Part shown: piece by piece, positions 36,901-44,300 of the stretch
Numbering within the stretch: the stretch's first letter is position 1
Layout: each line of letters starts with the position of its first letter
Source of the DNA: JANRLF01 sp033762815
GTDB lineage: Bacteria; Bacteroidota; Bacteroidia; Chitinophagales; CAIOSU01
Direction of reading: 5' to 3'
Assembly: GCA_033762815.1 (NCBI GenBank)
Contig: JANRLF010000008.1
Coordinates: 644,120 to 708,119 of the forward strand
Length of the DNA stretch: 64,000 bases
Program-made: the position numbers and the translations under genes
Notes under the pieces: model-generated
The model's input: only the letters and a program-made list of their open reading frames with translations
Databases searched by the model: none
Told to the model about the DNA's origin: nothing

Positions 36901-37257
36901 TTCGTTGTACTCCTCTACGGAAATCTTTACGCCGATATCTTCCTTGGTGATGCCCAGTTTTTTCTCAACGCCCAACTCCACGGGCAGGCCGTGGGTGTCC
37001 CAGCCGCCTTTACGCTCTACTTTAAAGCCCTTCAGCGATTTATAGCGGCAAAAAAGGTCCTTCAAAGTGCGCGACATGACGTGGTGGATACCGGGCAAGC
37101 CGTTTGCGGAAGGGGGCCCTTCATAAAACACGAATGGTTGGGCACTGGCGCGGTTCTCCACGCTCTTTTCAAATACCTTTTCCGATTGCCAAAATTCCAG
37201 TACTTCCTTATCGACGGAAGGTAAATGGAGTTGTTTGTATTCTTTGTAATTGCTCAT
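33979..37257 (-). CDS. ileS: Isoleucine--tRNA ligase
   Basis: 1092-aa class I aminoacyl-tRNA synthetase. The HIGH motif is GIHH at residues 56-59, the KMSKS motif is KMSKR at about 640-644, with a CP1 editing domain between them (RTDKPVIYYPLDSWF and the THGLP signature present) and a C-terminal anticodon-binding and zinc/IleS tail region. It charges tRNA-Ile and edits valine. It heads the ileS, traR/dksA, lspA minus-strand cluster. A 49-aa frame lies upstream in the same direction. Confidence 0.98.
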   Translation of the reverse strand: MSNYKEYKQLHLPSVDKEVLEFWQSEKVFEKSVENRASAQPFVFYEGPPSANGLPGIHHVMSRTLKDLFCRYKSLKGFKVERKGGWDTHGLPVELGVEKKLGITKEDIGVKISVEEYNEKCRQSVLEFKADWDRLTTNMGYWVDLDNPYITFDNNYIESIWWILKQLYQKGYLYKGYTIQPFSPAAGTGLSSHELNLPGAYRNIKDTSVVAQFKRVDKEEYFLAWTTTPWTLPSNTALAVGENITYVKVKTFNPYTFLPVTVILAKDLMGKYFKPENAQLSLEEYEQGQKEIPYQVLEEVKGKDLAGIRYEQLMPYVQPTDGDAFKVIIGDFVSTEDGTGIVHIAPSFGADDMRVARQNGIGSLTLVDRRGRFVPEVTDFANLPVKNYDNVPEKEWDNKENTDIKIAIKLKQENKAFKVEKYDHNYPHCWRTDKPVIYYPLDSWFIRTTAVKDRMVELNKTINWKPASTGTGRFGNWLENLVDWNLSRSRYWGTPLPIWRTEDGQEELCIGSVEELKSEVEKSIKAGFMDKQLPENFDLHKPFVDAVYLVSPSGKKMVREADLIDVWFDSGAMPYAQWHYPFENKEQFEANFPADFIAEGMDQTRGWFFTLHAIGVLLKDSIAFKNVVSNGLLLDKNGNKMSKRLGNVVNPFETLDTYGADATRWYMMSNSQPWDNLKFDIEGIKEVQRKFFGTLYNTYSFFALYANIDGFKYREAEVPLENRPEIDRWIISLLNTLISEVDAAYDDYEPTKAARAIQDFVDAHLSNWYVRLCRRRFWKGEYNEDKIAAYQTLYRCLEVLAQLMSPIAPFFADRLFRDLNGVSGRQKAISVHLSDFPVSDPTVIDKALEERMQMAQDASSLVLSLRKKQNIKVRQPLNKILVPVINPSFKEQFQKVEHLVLSEVNVKEVEYLTDTSGIITKEIKPDLKKLGAKLGPKMKPVTQAIATFSQEDIRELEVNGEKALSIEGEQLLLKVDEVLITSKDIPGWLVASEGSITVALDITITDELKDEGNARELVNRIQNLRKEKDFNVTDRISLRVQRQPEINSAIDNFKDYICTEVLAENLSLVDAVNDGDVLEVNGIFLNVAIHKN

Positions 37258-37268
37258 TTAGCAAAACC

Positions 37269-37418
37269 TTACTTTAATTTCTTTTGATATTGTTTCATCA
37301 CTTCCTTCAAATCCCGTAAATATCCTTCTCTATCAGTTTGATACTTTTTAGTACGCTCGGCACGAACCTTACGCATAAATTCCACCGATTTAAAATTGTT
37401 TATCTCAATTGCTGCCAT
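37269..37418 (-). CDS. Small basic protein, 49 aa, upstream of ileS
   Basis: ATG at 37418 to TAA at 37269 encodes MAAIEINNFKSVEFMRKVR followed by a lysine/arginine-rich helix. Composition and pattern (NFKSVEFMRKVR, YLRDLKEVMKQYQKK) are coherent with a real small helical protein, and it ends 11 nt before the ileS start on the same strand. It could be a conserved small protein or a toxin-antitoxin orphan; no function is claimed. Confidence 0.55.
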   Translation of the reverse strand: MAAIEINNFKSVEFMRKVRAERTKKYQTDREGYLRDLKEVMKQYQKKLK

Positions 37419-37508
37419 ATGGGTATGCATGAAACCCGCAAATATAGGGCTTTAGTTCGGGTTGCTGAAAGGCTTGAAAAGAATGCGGCCAATGCGTAAC
37501 TTTAAAAC

Positions 37509-38051
37509 ATGAGACAGCCCAAACATTTTCCCAATTATACCTTGCAAGACTATGAGCTTTGGGAAGGTGACTGGGAATTGATAGAAGGCATTCCCTACTC
37601 CATGAGCCCTTCGGCGAATAGCCAGCATCAAGAGCTTTCGGGTATTCTGATTTGGCAAATAAGGGATTGGTTTAGGAAGCACCCAAACTGCAACTGCAAA
37701 CAACGCCACGATTTGGATTGGCGGATAGACCTTAACACAGTGGTGCGGCCCGATATCGCTATTACCTGCAAGGAAGAAAGCGGCAACTATATCACCTTTC
37801 CCCCCGTTCTGATCATCGAGATTCTATCAAAAGCTACTGCATACAACGATAGGGTAGTGAAACTTGACCTTTATCAATCAAAAGGGGTTAAATACTATAT
37901 CATTGCCGATATTCAAACCAAGACCTATACCGTTTATCAATTGTCCAACGGACACTACTTGGAACAACAAAATGGGACAACGTTCCAATTGACTACGGAG
38001 TGTTCGCTCCATTTGGATATGGACCAAGCATTCCAAGAACTAGAAGCTTAA
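37509..38051 (+). CDS. Uma2-family putative PD-(D/E)XK endonuclease, copy 1
   Basis: 180 aa. The Uma2 core is visible: RPDIAIT, PPVLIIEILSKATAYNDR..K..LY...GVKYYIIAD. These proteins belong to the restriction-endonuclease-like superfamily and are often multicopy with unproven function. The first ~115 nt are almost identical to those of the next gene, with mostly synonymous differences, after which the two diverge. TAACTTTA lies 10-20 nt before the ATG as a promoter candidate. Confidence 0.88.
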   Translation: MRQPKHFPNYTLQDYELWEGDWELIEGIPYSMSPSANSQHQELSGILIWQIRDWFRKHPNCNCKQRHDLDWRIDLNTVVRPDIAITCKEESGNYITFPPVLIIEILSKATAYNDRVVKLDLYQSKGVKYYIIADIQTKTYTVYQLSNGHYLEQQNGTTFQLTTECSLHLDMDQAFQELEA

Positions 38052-38097
38052 CCAGATTCCATGTAACTTGTTAAGTTCAAAACCATAATGCCAGCGT

Positions 38098-38658
38098 ATG
38101 AGACAGCCCAAACATTTCCCCAATTATACCTTGCAAGACTATGAGCTTTGGGAAGGCGACTGGGAATTGATAGAAGGCATCCCCTATTCCATGAGCCCTT
38201 CGGCGAATAGTCGGCACCAACTTCTGGCCACAAACTTAATCTTGCAGATAGGGGACTATTTAAACACCAAAAACACGAAATGTAATTGTATGCTGGTGTT
38301 TGAATTGGATTGGCGCATCGATTTGAATACAGTAGTGCGGCCTGATATTGCCATCGTCTGCGAGCCCATTGGCCAATTCATCGATAAGGTGCCGGTACTG
38401 ATTGTTGAAATACTATCAAAAGCTTCTGCTTATGCAGACAGAATCATAAAGAACGAACTATATGCACAACAAGGGGTTAAATTCTATATCGTTATAGACC
38501 CTCTTAGCGACGAGTATCGTGCATATGAGTTGGTCAATCAAAAGTATCAGCCCAAACAGGATCCCAATTCGTTTCAGCTTACAGCATCATGCCGCCTGCA
38601 AGTGGATTTTGATCTAGCATTGACCGAATCCAAACGTTGGATTAACCCAGGCGCTTAA
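38098..38658 (+). CDS. Uma2-family putative endonuclease, copy 2
   Basis: 186 aa, a tandem paralogue of the gene 46 nt upstream. The first ~39 residues (MRQPKHFPNYTLQDYELWEG onward) are the same as copy 1, then the sequences diverge while retaining the core (RPDIAIVCEP, VLIVEILSKASAYADR, GVKFYIVIDP). This pattern indicates recent partial gene conversion or duplication. Function as for copy 1. Confidence 0.88.
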   Translation: MRQPKHFPNYTLQDYELWEGDWELIEGIPYSMSPSANSRHQLLATNLILQIGDYLNTKNTKCNCMLVFELDWRIDLNTVVRPDIAIVCEPIGQFIDKVPVLIVEILSKASAYADRIIKNELYAQQGVKFYIVIDPLSDEYRAYELVNQKYQPKQDPNSFQLTASCRLQVDFDLALTESKRWINPGA

Positions 38659-38701
38659 ACTTCTCGCGTTTTTTATAATCAAAGAAGGCAAACAGTATAA
38701 T

Positions 38702-39091
38702 ATGAAAACCTTCTTCGCATTTGCATTGCTGCTTACTGCCTGCTTTACTACTGCCACTGCCCAAGCCGGAAAATGGGAATTGATTGGCAGCAAGCTGGTA
38801 AACTACCGCCTGGATATTGATGAAATACCCGTGACGGTGGCTAAAGGCACCTATACCAAAATCAAGATTTTTGTGAAAGGTGGCGCGGTCAACTTTAAGG
38901 ATATCAAAATTTTCTACCGCAACGGGCAGGTACAGGACGTGGCTATCCGTTCCGTTATTCCCGCCGGTGGCGAAAGTAGGGTCATTGACCTTATAGGCAA
39001 CGAGCGTATCATTACCCGCATACAGTTGGTGTACGATACCCGCAACATGGCGCCCCGTAAGGCCAGGGTCATTATCTTAGGCAGGGAGTAA
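38702..39091 (+). CDS. Exported beta-rich protein
   Basis: 129 aa with a signal peptide cleaved near TATAQA. The mature ~108 residues are a beta sandwich-like sequence (VNYRLDIDEIPVTVAKGTYTKIKIFVKGG..., VQDVAIRSVIPAGGESRVIDL, IQLVYDTRNMAPRKARV). I see similarity in pattern to DUF2541-like proteins, but this is not certain. It runs into gldD, which is on the opposite strand. Confidence 0.65.
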   Translation: MKTFFAFALLLTACFTTATAQAGKWELIGSKLVNYRLDIDEIPVTVAKGTYTKIKIFVKGGAVNFKDIKIFYRNGQVQDVAIRSVIPAGGESRVIDLIGNERIITRIQLVYDTRNMAPRKARVIILGRE

Positions 39092-39094
39092 TGG

Positions 39095-39688
39095 CTAACG
39101 CCACTGTAGGGTATTGATCATGTGCAGCATGTCCTGCTTCACGAACTTGATGACGGGTGCCAATGAATCGGCATTGGGCGGGGCATTGAAATACAGTGCC
39201 CCGCGCACAAAATTGCGCGTGCTATCGGTCATGTAAAATTGGATATTCGAGGCCGAGTTGCCGCCAATTTCATAGATAATACCTTTTAACTGAGGAGTAT
39301 TCACCGTGGTTTCATCAATATAATCGGCTTTGATAGTATGCTTATAAGACAGCTTGTGGGCATCTTCCATCAGCTTTTCCAAGTTGTTTTCCTTGTTGAT
39401 TTCCTTATAGCTCAAATGTATCATGGCCGAGAGTTCGGGAATCTCGATATTCAGCCAGCAAGGGTCATCGGGCCTTGCACCGAAAAAAGTAGTGTCGCGC
39501 TGCACCTTGGCATATATAGGGTATTCAAAAGAATAAGGGCAATCCTGCGATTCGAAACGGGTATAAGCTTTCTTCGGAAAATCGATACGGTAGTAGCCCC
39601 GGGGCTTGGGCACATAATCATCTTCGCCACAGCCAGCCAATACCGCGCACAAAACCACCAGATACAAATAAACAAAACTCCTTGCCAT
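39095..39688 (-). CDS. gldD: Gliding motility lipoprotein GldD
   Basis: 197 aa. Lipobox VLAGC (Cys near residue 20), followed by the GldD-typical PRGYYRIDFPKKAYTRFE, CPYSFEYPIYA and DPCWLNIEIPELSAMIHLSY. GldD is a membrane lipoprotein needed for gliding and T9SS-linked functions in Flavobacteria. In this window it follows ssb directly; the partner gldE, which usually lies between, is absent. It ties in with sprA at the left of the window. Confidence 0.93.
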   Translation of the reverse strand: MARSFVYLYLVVLCAVLAGCGEDDYVPKPRGYYRIDFPKKAYTRFESQDCPYSFEYPIYAKVQRDTTFFGARPDDPCWLNIEIPELSAMIHLSYKEINKENNLEKLMEDAHKLSYKHTIKADYIDETTVNTPQLKGIIYEIGGNSASNIQFYMTDSTRNFVRGALYFNAPPNADSLAPVIKFVKQDMLHMINTLQWR

Positions 39689-39741
39689 GCAATGAAATAT
39701 GGATAGAACGCTGCGAAACTACAGCTTATTGGGCGAAGGTA

Positions 39742-40161
39742 CTAAAATGGCAGGTCATCGGGTTCGTCCACATTGGCACCCATGGGAGCCGCCCCCCCAT
39801 TGGAAAAGCCGCCGCTAGGATGCTCTCCGTCTTCTTTCCTGTCAAGCATAATAAGGTTATCGGCTACTATTTCGGTGCTGTACTTTTTTACACCGTTATC
39901 TTCCCATGAGCGGGTGCGCAGCTTGCCTTCAATATATACCAAGCTGCCTTTTTTCAGGTATTTTTCGGCAATTTCCGCCAAGCCTCTCCACAGTACCAAG
40001 TTATGCCATTCCGTTTGGTCGACCCAGTTGCCGCTTTTGTCCTTGTACCTATCGTTGGTGGCCAATGTAAAGCGCGATAGTGGCGTTCCGCTTTCTAAAT
40101 ATTGTGTCTCCGGGTCTTTTCCTAGCCGGCCCAATAATGTTACTTTGTTAATCCCTCTCAT
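39742..40161 (-). CDS. ssb: Single-stranded DNA-binding protein
   Basis: 139 aa. The N-terminal OB fold is intact (MRGINKVTLLGRLGKDPE, EWHNLVLWRGLAEIAEKYLKKGSLVYIEGKL), with a short Gly/Asn linker and the acidic C-terminal tip DEPDDLPF that recruits partner proteins. It binds ssDNA during replication and repair. It is adjacent to mutY in the conserved mutY-ssb order. Confidence 0.97.
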   Translation of the reverse strand: MRGINKVTLLGRLGKDPETQYLESGTPLSRFTLATNDRYKDKSGNWVDQTEWHNLVLWRGLAEIAEKYLKKGSLVYIEGKLRTRSWEDNGVKKYSTEIVADNLIMLDRKEDGEHPSGGFSNGGAAPMGANVDEPDDLPF

Positions 40162-40176
40162 TAAGTGCGTTCAGCT

Positions 40177-41241
40177 TTATAAATTTAAATATAACCGCTT
40201 TTCCTTCAAATAGCAATCTATAATACCCGGAAAGGCAAAATTACCCAAATTTTCGGCTTTCGTTATTGTTAGCTGCTGTGCCTGCCAATCCCAGTCAGGG
40301 GCTACTTCCAGGCTCCAAAAAGCAGCATGGATGGTTTGGTGGGTAAGTTGCTGTTTCAACTTTCCCTTGAACTCCAAATTGCCCAATGCTTGGAAGCCCA
40401 GTTGTGCCTGTAAGGATTGCAGCACTTCTTTCCCGTCCAACATTTGGGGTTGTTCCAACAGCGGAAATTCATACAAGTGCTGCCAAATATCTTTCTCCGT
40501 CCTTTTTCTAATGTAAACCTTCTCTTGGCTGGTTAAAAGCAGATAATGGAAGTAGCGGCTGCGTTTGATGATTTTTTTACCTTTCACCGGCAATTGCTCC
40601 ACCATATCCAGCTGATAGGCCTTGCAATGGCCGCTCAATGGGCAATCTTCGCAAAGCGGTTTGGAAGGCTTGCATACCAATGCGCCAAAGTTCATGAGGG
40701 CCTGGTTGTAAAGCCCCGGGTCATCTATATATAATAGCGTATCGGCCAACTGTTGGAAATACTGCTTGCCTTTTGTACTGTCAATAGGCAGGTCAATACC
40801 GAAAAATCTCGCCAGCACTCGATAGACATTACCGTCCACCACCGCTTTAGGCTCGCCGTAGGCAAAAGAAGCAATGGCGGCGGCGGTATAAGTGCCCACC
40901 CCTTTCAGTGCCAATATACTTTCATAGTCATTCGGGAAAATGCCCCCGTGCTTTTCCAATACCATCTTGGCGGCCGTATGCAGGTTACGCGCCCTGGAAT
41001 AATAGCCTAGGCCCTGCCACAATAGCAATACCTCATCCAAGGGTGCCCTGGCCAAATCGCTTATGGTGGGGTATTGCTCAATAAACTTCAAGTAATAAGG
41101 CCAACCCTGTTCCACTCTCGTTTGCTGAAGGATAATCTCCGAAAGCCATATGCGGTAAGGGTTCCTTTCCCGGTGCCAGGGCATGTGCCGCTCATTTTCC
41201 TTACTCCATTCCACAATTTTTGTGGTAAAAAACTGTTCCAT
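40177..41241 (-). CDS. mutY: A/G-specific adenine DNA glycosylase
   Basis: 354 aa from ATG at 41241 (two codons inside the longest frame, which begins with TTG). HhH-GPD fold: catalytic Glu in the WLSEIILQQTRV motif, LKGVGTYTAAAIASFAYGEP helix-hairpin-helix, the catalytic Asp in VVDGNVYRV, and a 4Fe-4S cluster loop with CKPSKPLCEDCPLSGHC. The C-terminal half is a NUDIX-like 8-oxoG recognition domain. It removes adenine opposite 8-oxoguanine. Confidence 0.97.
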   Translation of the reverse strand: MEQFFTTKIVEWSKENERHMPWHRERNPYRIWLSEIILQQTRVEQGWPYYLKFIEQYPTISDLARAPLDEVLLLWQGLGYYSRARNLHTAAKMVLEKHGGIFPNDYESILALKGVGTYTAAAIASFAYGEPKAVVDGNVYRVLARFFGIDLPIDSTKGKQYFQQLADTLLYIDDPGLYNQALMNFGALVCKPSKPLCEDCPLSGHCKAYQLDMVEQLPVKGKKIIKRSRYFHYLLLTSQEKVYIRKRTEKDIWQHLYEFPLLEQPQMLDGKEVLQSLQAQLGFQALGNLEFKGKLKQQLTHQTIHAAFWSLEVAPDWDWQAQQLTITKAENLGNFAFPGIIDCYLKEKRLYLNL

Positions 41242-41361
41242 ACTCAAGCAATGCCAAAATAATCAAAGTTTATTTTTCTCTTTTGAAAAAAATACCGAAC
41301 TTTGTGGGCACTTCTGAAAAACAAGATAAATATTTTAGCAATATATAATTGATGCAATACT

Positions 41362-41664
41362 ATGCGGAAAGCAGATTTAATTTCGAAAATATCAGAAAAA
41401 ACAGGAATAGCCAAGGTTGACGTATTGGTAGCTTTGGAGGCTTTTTTCAAAGAAGCTAAGGAATCCCTTAAGAAAGGCGAGAACGTGTACATTCGTGGTT
41501 TTGGCAGCTTTGTGGTGAAGAAAAGGGCTAAAAAAATAGGCCGCAACATTAAGAAAAATGTTGCCATTGAAATTCCGGAGCACTACATTCCAGTATTTAA
41601 GCCAGCAAAAGTGTTTGCTGAAAGCGTGAAGAAAAACGTAAAAAAAGCAGCCAAAGTTGATTAA
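41362..41664 (+). CDS. HU/IHF-family DNA-binding protein
   Basis: 100 aa. Helical N-terminus (MRKADLISKISEKTGIA), the family core VYIRGFGSFVVKKRAKKIGRN, and PVFKPAKVF in place of the usual proline intercalation region. The divergent arrangement with mutY and the downstream order TPR protein, small basic protein, RNase G is typical for Bacteroidota. It bends and compacts DNA. Confidence 0.95.
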   Translation: MRKADLISKISEKTGIAKVDVLVALEAFFKEAKESLKKGENVYIRGFGSFVVKKRAKKIGRNIKKNVAIEIPEHYIPVFKPAKVFAESVKKNVKKAAKVD

Positions 41665-42514
41665 GCCTGCGCAAATAGCGGTCATAGCATCGGGCCTAGT
41701 ACTTACACTGGCATTGTTCTTTTGGGGCGACCTAAAAGGACCGGCCAAGCCCATGCCTTCACCTGCTGAGCAGCAGAATGCCAATACCCCGCACCAATCA
41801 ACCTTCAACTTGGAAAGCTATAAGCAGCAGCAATTGGCTAAGCTTGCAGCCGCCCAGAAGGACCTGTTTGCGGACTTGGAAACAAAAGCGCTAAATGAAA
41901 AGGATGCTACAAAAAAGAAGGCCCTGCTGAACCAATTGATTATAGCCAGCGAGCAAAACCAATTGGACGTATTGGCCTGCGTTTATTCCAAGCAGATTTC
42001 GGAACTGGACAATTCCATAGATAGCTGGACAAAGACGGGCGACAACTTTACCCAAACTTACAGCCTTGATACCAGCCAAAGCGAATTGAAGCATTACTTG
42101 TTGCATGAGGCCATTGCCAGCTACACCGCTGCACAACGCTTGGATACGGCAAATGTAAAAACTAAAATAAGGCTTGCCTCGGCTTACATGGACGGTGGCG
42201 AGCAAGTAATGGAAGGGGTGCAGATTCTTTTGGGAATAGTGCGCGATAACCCCAACAATATTGACGCAAATTTTATCCTGGGAAGATACGGGATCATATC
42301 AGGACAATATGATAAAGCGGTACAAAGGCTCACCAAGGTGGTGGAACTTGACCCGCGGAATTTTGAGGCTCATTTGCTTTTAGGCGAGGCATATTTTTCC
42401 CTCGGCCAAAAGGAAAAAGCCATAGAATATTATCAGAAGAGTAAAGCATTGATCAACAATCCGCAGTTTTCTGCTGAGATTGATGCCTACATTGAAAAAA
42501 TCAAAAATTCTTAA
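41657..42514 (+). CDS. TPR-repeat membrane protein
   Basis: 285 aa from TTG at 41657, overlapping the HU stop by 8 nt, so translation is probably coupled. One N-terminal transmembrane segment (AVIASGLVLTLALFFWGDL) is followed by a charged linker and three or four TPR units (LHEAIASYTAAQRLD, NIDANFILGRYGIISGQYDKAVQRL, FEAHLLLGEAYFSLGQKEKAIEYY). TPRs mediate protein-protein contacts; the partner is unknown. No other in-frame start is available. Confidence 0.88.
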   Translation: MIKPAQIAVIASGLVLTLALFFWGDLKGPAKPMPSPAEQQNANTPHQSTFNLESYKQQQLAKLAAAQKDLFADLETKALNEKDATKKKALLNQLIIASEQNQLDVLACVYSKQISELDNSIDSWTKTGDNFTQTYSLDTSQSELKHYLLHEAIASYTAAQRLDTANVKTKIRLASAYMDGGEQVMEGVQILLGIVRDNPNNIDANFILGRYGIISGQYDKAVQRLTKVVELDPRNFEAHLLLGEAYFSLGQKEKAIEYYQKSKALINNPQFSAEIDAYIEKIKNS

Positions 42515-42525
42515 ACTTATCAGTT

Positions 42526-42618
42526 ATGCCCTGCGGTAAAAAGAGAAAACGGCACAAAATCGCAACCCACAAAAGAAAGAAGAGGTTGAGAAAGAACCGT
42601 CATAAAAAGAAGAAATAG
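42526..42618 (+). CDS. AURKAIP1/COX24-type 30-residue basic ribosome-associated protein
   Basis: ATG at 42526 to TAG at 42618 encodes a 30-residue protein starting MPCGKKRKRHKIATHKRKKR and ending in a K/R-rich run. Twenty-two of 30 residues are K, R or H. I recognise it as the short AURKAIP1/COX24-domain protein found just upstream of RNase G in Bacteroidota, related to small ribosomal-subunit protein mS38 and mycobacterial bS22. It probably sits in the small ribosomal subunit. Genes this short are easily missed. Confidence 0.85.
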   Translation: MPCGKKRKRHKIATHKRKKRLRKNRHKKKK

Positions 42619-42674
42619 TTGGTGCGCATCGCCGTAGGCGGTAAATACTGATCCCCCGTATCGACCCTGGTCAA

Positions 42675-42697
42675 TGTCCCAATAAGATGTTGGGACA
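42675..42697 (+). promoter_or_regulatory. Stem-loop in the RNase G leader
   Basis: TGTCCCAA (42675-42682) pairs perfectly with TTGGGACA (42690-42697) around a 7-nt loop, 16 nt before the TTG start of RNase G. No T-tract follows, so it is not an intrinsic terminator. A cis-acting structure in an RNase E/G mRNA leader is a known autoregulation site in other bacteria. Confidence 0.5.
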
Positions 42698-42713
42698 ATA
42701 AACTCATGATGTT

Positions 42714-44273
42714 TTGAACAGGGAATTAATTGTCAATGCCGGCCCCGAGGGGGTCGATTTGGCGTTGTTAGAAAACAAAGAACTGGTAGAGTTGCACCGC
42801 GAGAAGGGCAACAAACAGTTCATCGTTGGTGACATTATCTTAGGTCGGGTCACCAAGTTGGTAGCAGGTCTCAATGCGGCTTTTGTAGATGTTGGCTTCG
42901 AAAAGGATGCCTTTCTGCATTATACCGATTTGGGTCCGCAACTGAAAACAGCCCTAAAGGTGAGCCAAAAGGCTATTGCGGGCAATATGGACGACGTATT
43001 GCTGAACAACCTGCAGTACGAGCCGGAAATCATCAAAACAGGAAAAGTAAGCGAGGTGCTGGACAAGCGCCAACCCATACTGGTGCAAGTACTGAAAGAA
43101 CCCATTTCCACCAAGGGCCCCAGGCTTACCAGCGAAATCACCATTCCGGGCCGTTATATTGTGTTGTTGCCTTACAGCAATTCGGTTGGAGTATCCAAAA
43201 GGGTCGCCTCTGCGGATGAGCGCAAACGCCTGCAACGGTTGATAGAAAGCATCAAGCCCAAAAACTTTGGCGTAGTGGTGCGCACGGTAGCGCAGGGAAG
43301 AAGCGTGGCTGAACTGCACGAGGACATGACCAACCTGCTGGAGAAGTGGAAACTCATCATCAAAAACCTTAAAGGTGCCAATGCTCCGCAAAAGATATTT
43401 GGCGAGCAGAAAAAAGCCAATACCCTATTGAGGGATTTATTGAACGACACCTTCAACAAAATCATCGTCAACGACCCAGGGCTGTTCGGGGAGATTGAGG
43501 AATATGCCAAGAAGTTTGCCTCGGATAAGAAGAATTTGGTAAGCTACTACAACAGCAATATCCCTATTTTCGACCACTTTGGCGTTACCCGCCAAATCAA
43601 AAGCCTTTTCGGGAAGACCGTGACCATGCCAGGGGGCTCTTATCTGGTGATTGAACATACCGAGGCCCTGCACGTGATTGACGTGAACAGCGGCCACAAG
43701 GTAGGGGCGAAAAGCGACCAAGAAACCACCGCCCTGCGCGTAAATACCGAAGCAGCAAGGGAAGTGGCGCGTCAGTTGCGCCTGCGAGATATTGGTGGTA
43801 TCATAATTATCGACTTTATCGATTTAAAGAAAATCGACAATAAAAAGGACCTGTACACCATCATGAAGGAGGCCATGAAGAACGACAGGGCCAAACACTC
43901 CATACTGCCCTTGAGCAAATTCGGGCTGATGCAGATAACACGGGAACGTACCAGGCCTGAAGTGAATATCGTGACCACCGAAGAATGCCCTACCTGTGGC
44001 GGCTCGGGAAAAATAGAGGCCTCTATCTTGATAACCGACCAACTGGAGCTGAAAATGGAAGCCCTGATGAAAGCGCACCGCAAAATCAAAATCGTGGCGC
44101 ACCCTTTCATTGAAGCATTCCTGAAAAAAGGCATCCCTTCACAACAGATGAAATGGTCATGGCAACTGAAAACATGGGTCACCATTGCCAGCAACCACAA
44201 CTACCACTTGAACGAATACCACTTCTTTGATGAGAACGACGAGGAGCTAGAAGTAATCGTGCCAGAGCCTTAA
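42714..44273 (+). CDS. rng: Ribonuclease G / Rne-Rng family
   Basis: 519 aa from TTG at 42714 (MNRELIVNAGPEGVDLALLEN); nearby ATGs are out of frame. The S1 domain is at ~30-120 (GDIILGRVTKLVAGLNAAFVDVG), the catalytic Asp pair lies in LHVIDVNSG and GGIIIIDFIDL, and the zinc-link motif is TEECPTCGGSGK. It cleaves single-stranded RNA for rRNA maturation and mRNA decay. It forms the conserved cluster HU-TPR-COX24-rng. Confidence 0.95.
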   Translation: MNRELIVNAGPEGVDLALLENKELVELHREKGNKQFIVGDIILGRVTKLVAGLNAAFVDVGFEKDAFLHYTDLGPQLKTALKVSQKAIAGNMDDVLLNNLQYEPEIIKTGKVSEVLDKRQPILVQVLKEPISTKGPRLTSEITIPGRYIVLLPYSNSVGVSKRVASADERKRLQRLIESIKPKNFGVVVRTVAQGRSVAELHEDMTNLLEKWKLIIKNLKGANAPQKIFGEQKKANTLLRDLLNDTFNKIIVNDPGLFGEIEEYAKKFASDKKNLVSYYNSNIPIFDHFGVTRQIKSLFGKTVTMPGGSYLVIEHTEALHVIDVNSGHKVGAKSDQETTALRVNTEAAREVARQLRLRDIGGIIIIDFIDLKKIDNKKDLYTIMKEAMKNDRAKHSILPLSKFGLMQITRERTRPEVNIVTTEECPTCGGSGKIEASILITDQLELKMEALMKAHRKIKIVAHPFIEAFLKKGIPSQQMKWSWQLKTWVTIASNHNYHLNEYHFFDENDEELEVIVPEP

Positions 44274-44300
44274 GGCAGAAAACCTTATTTTGTTGCCAAT

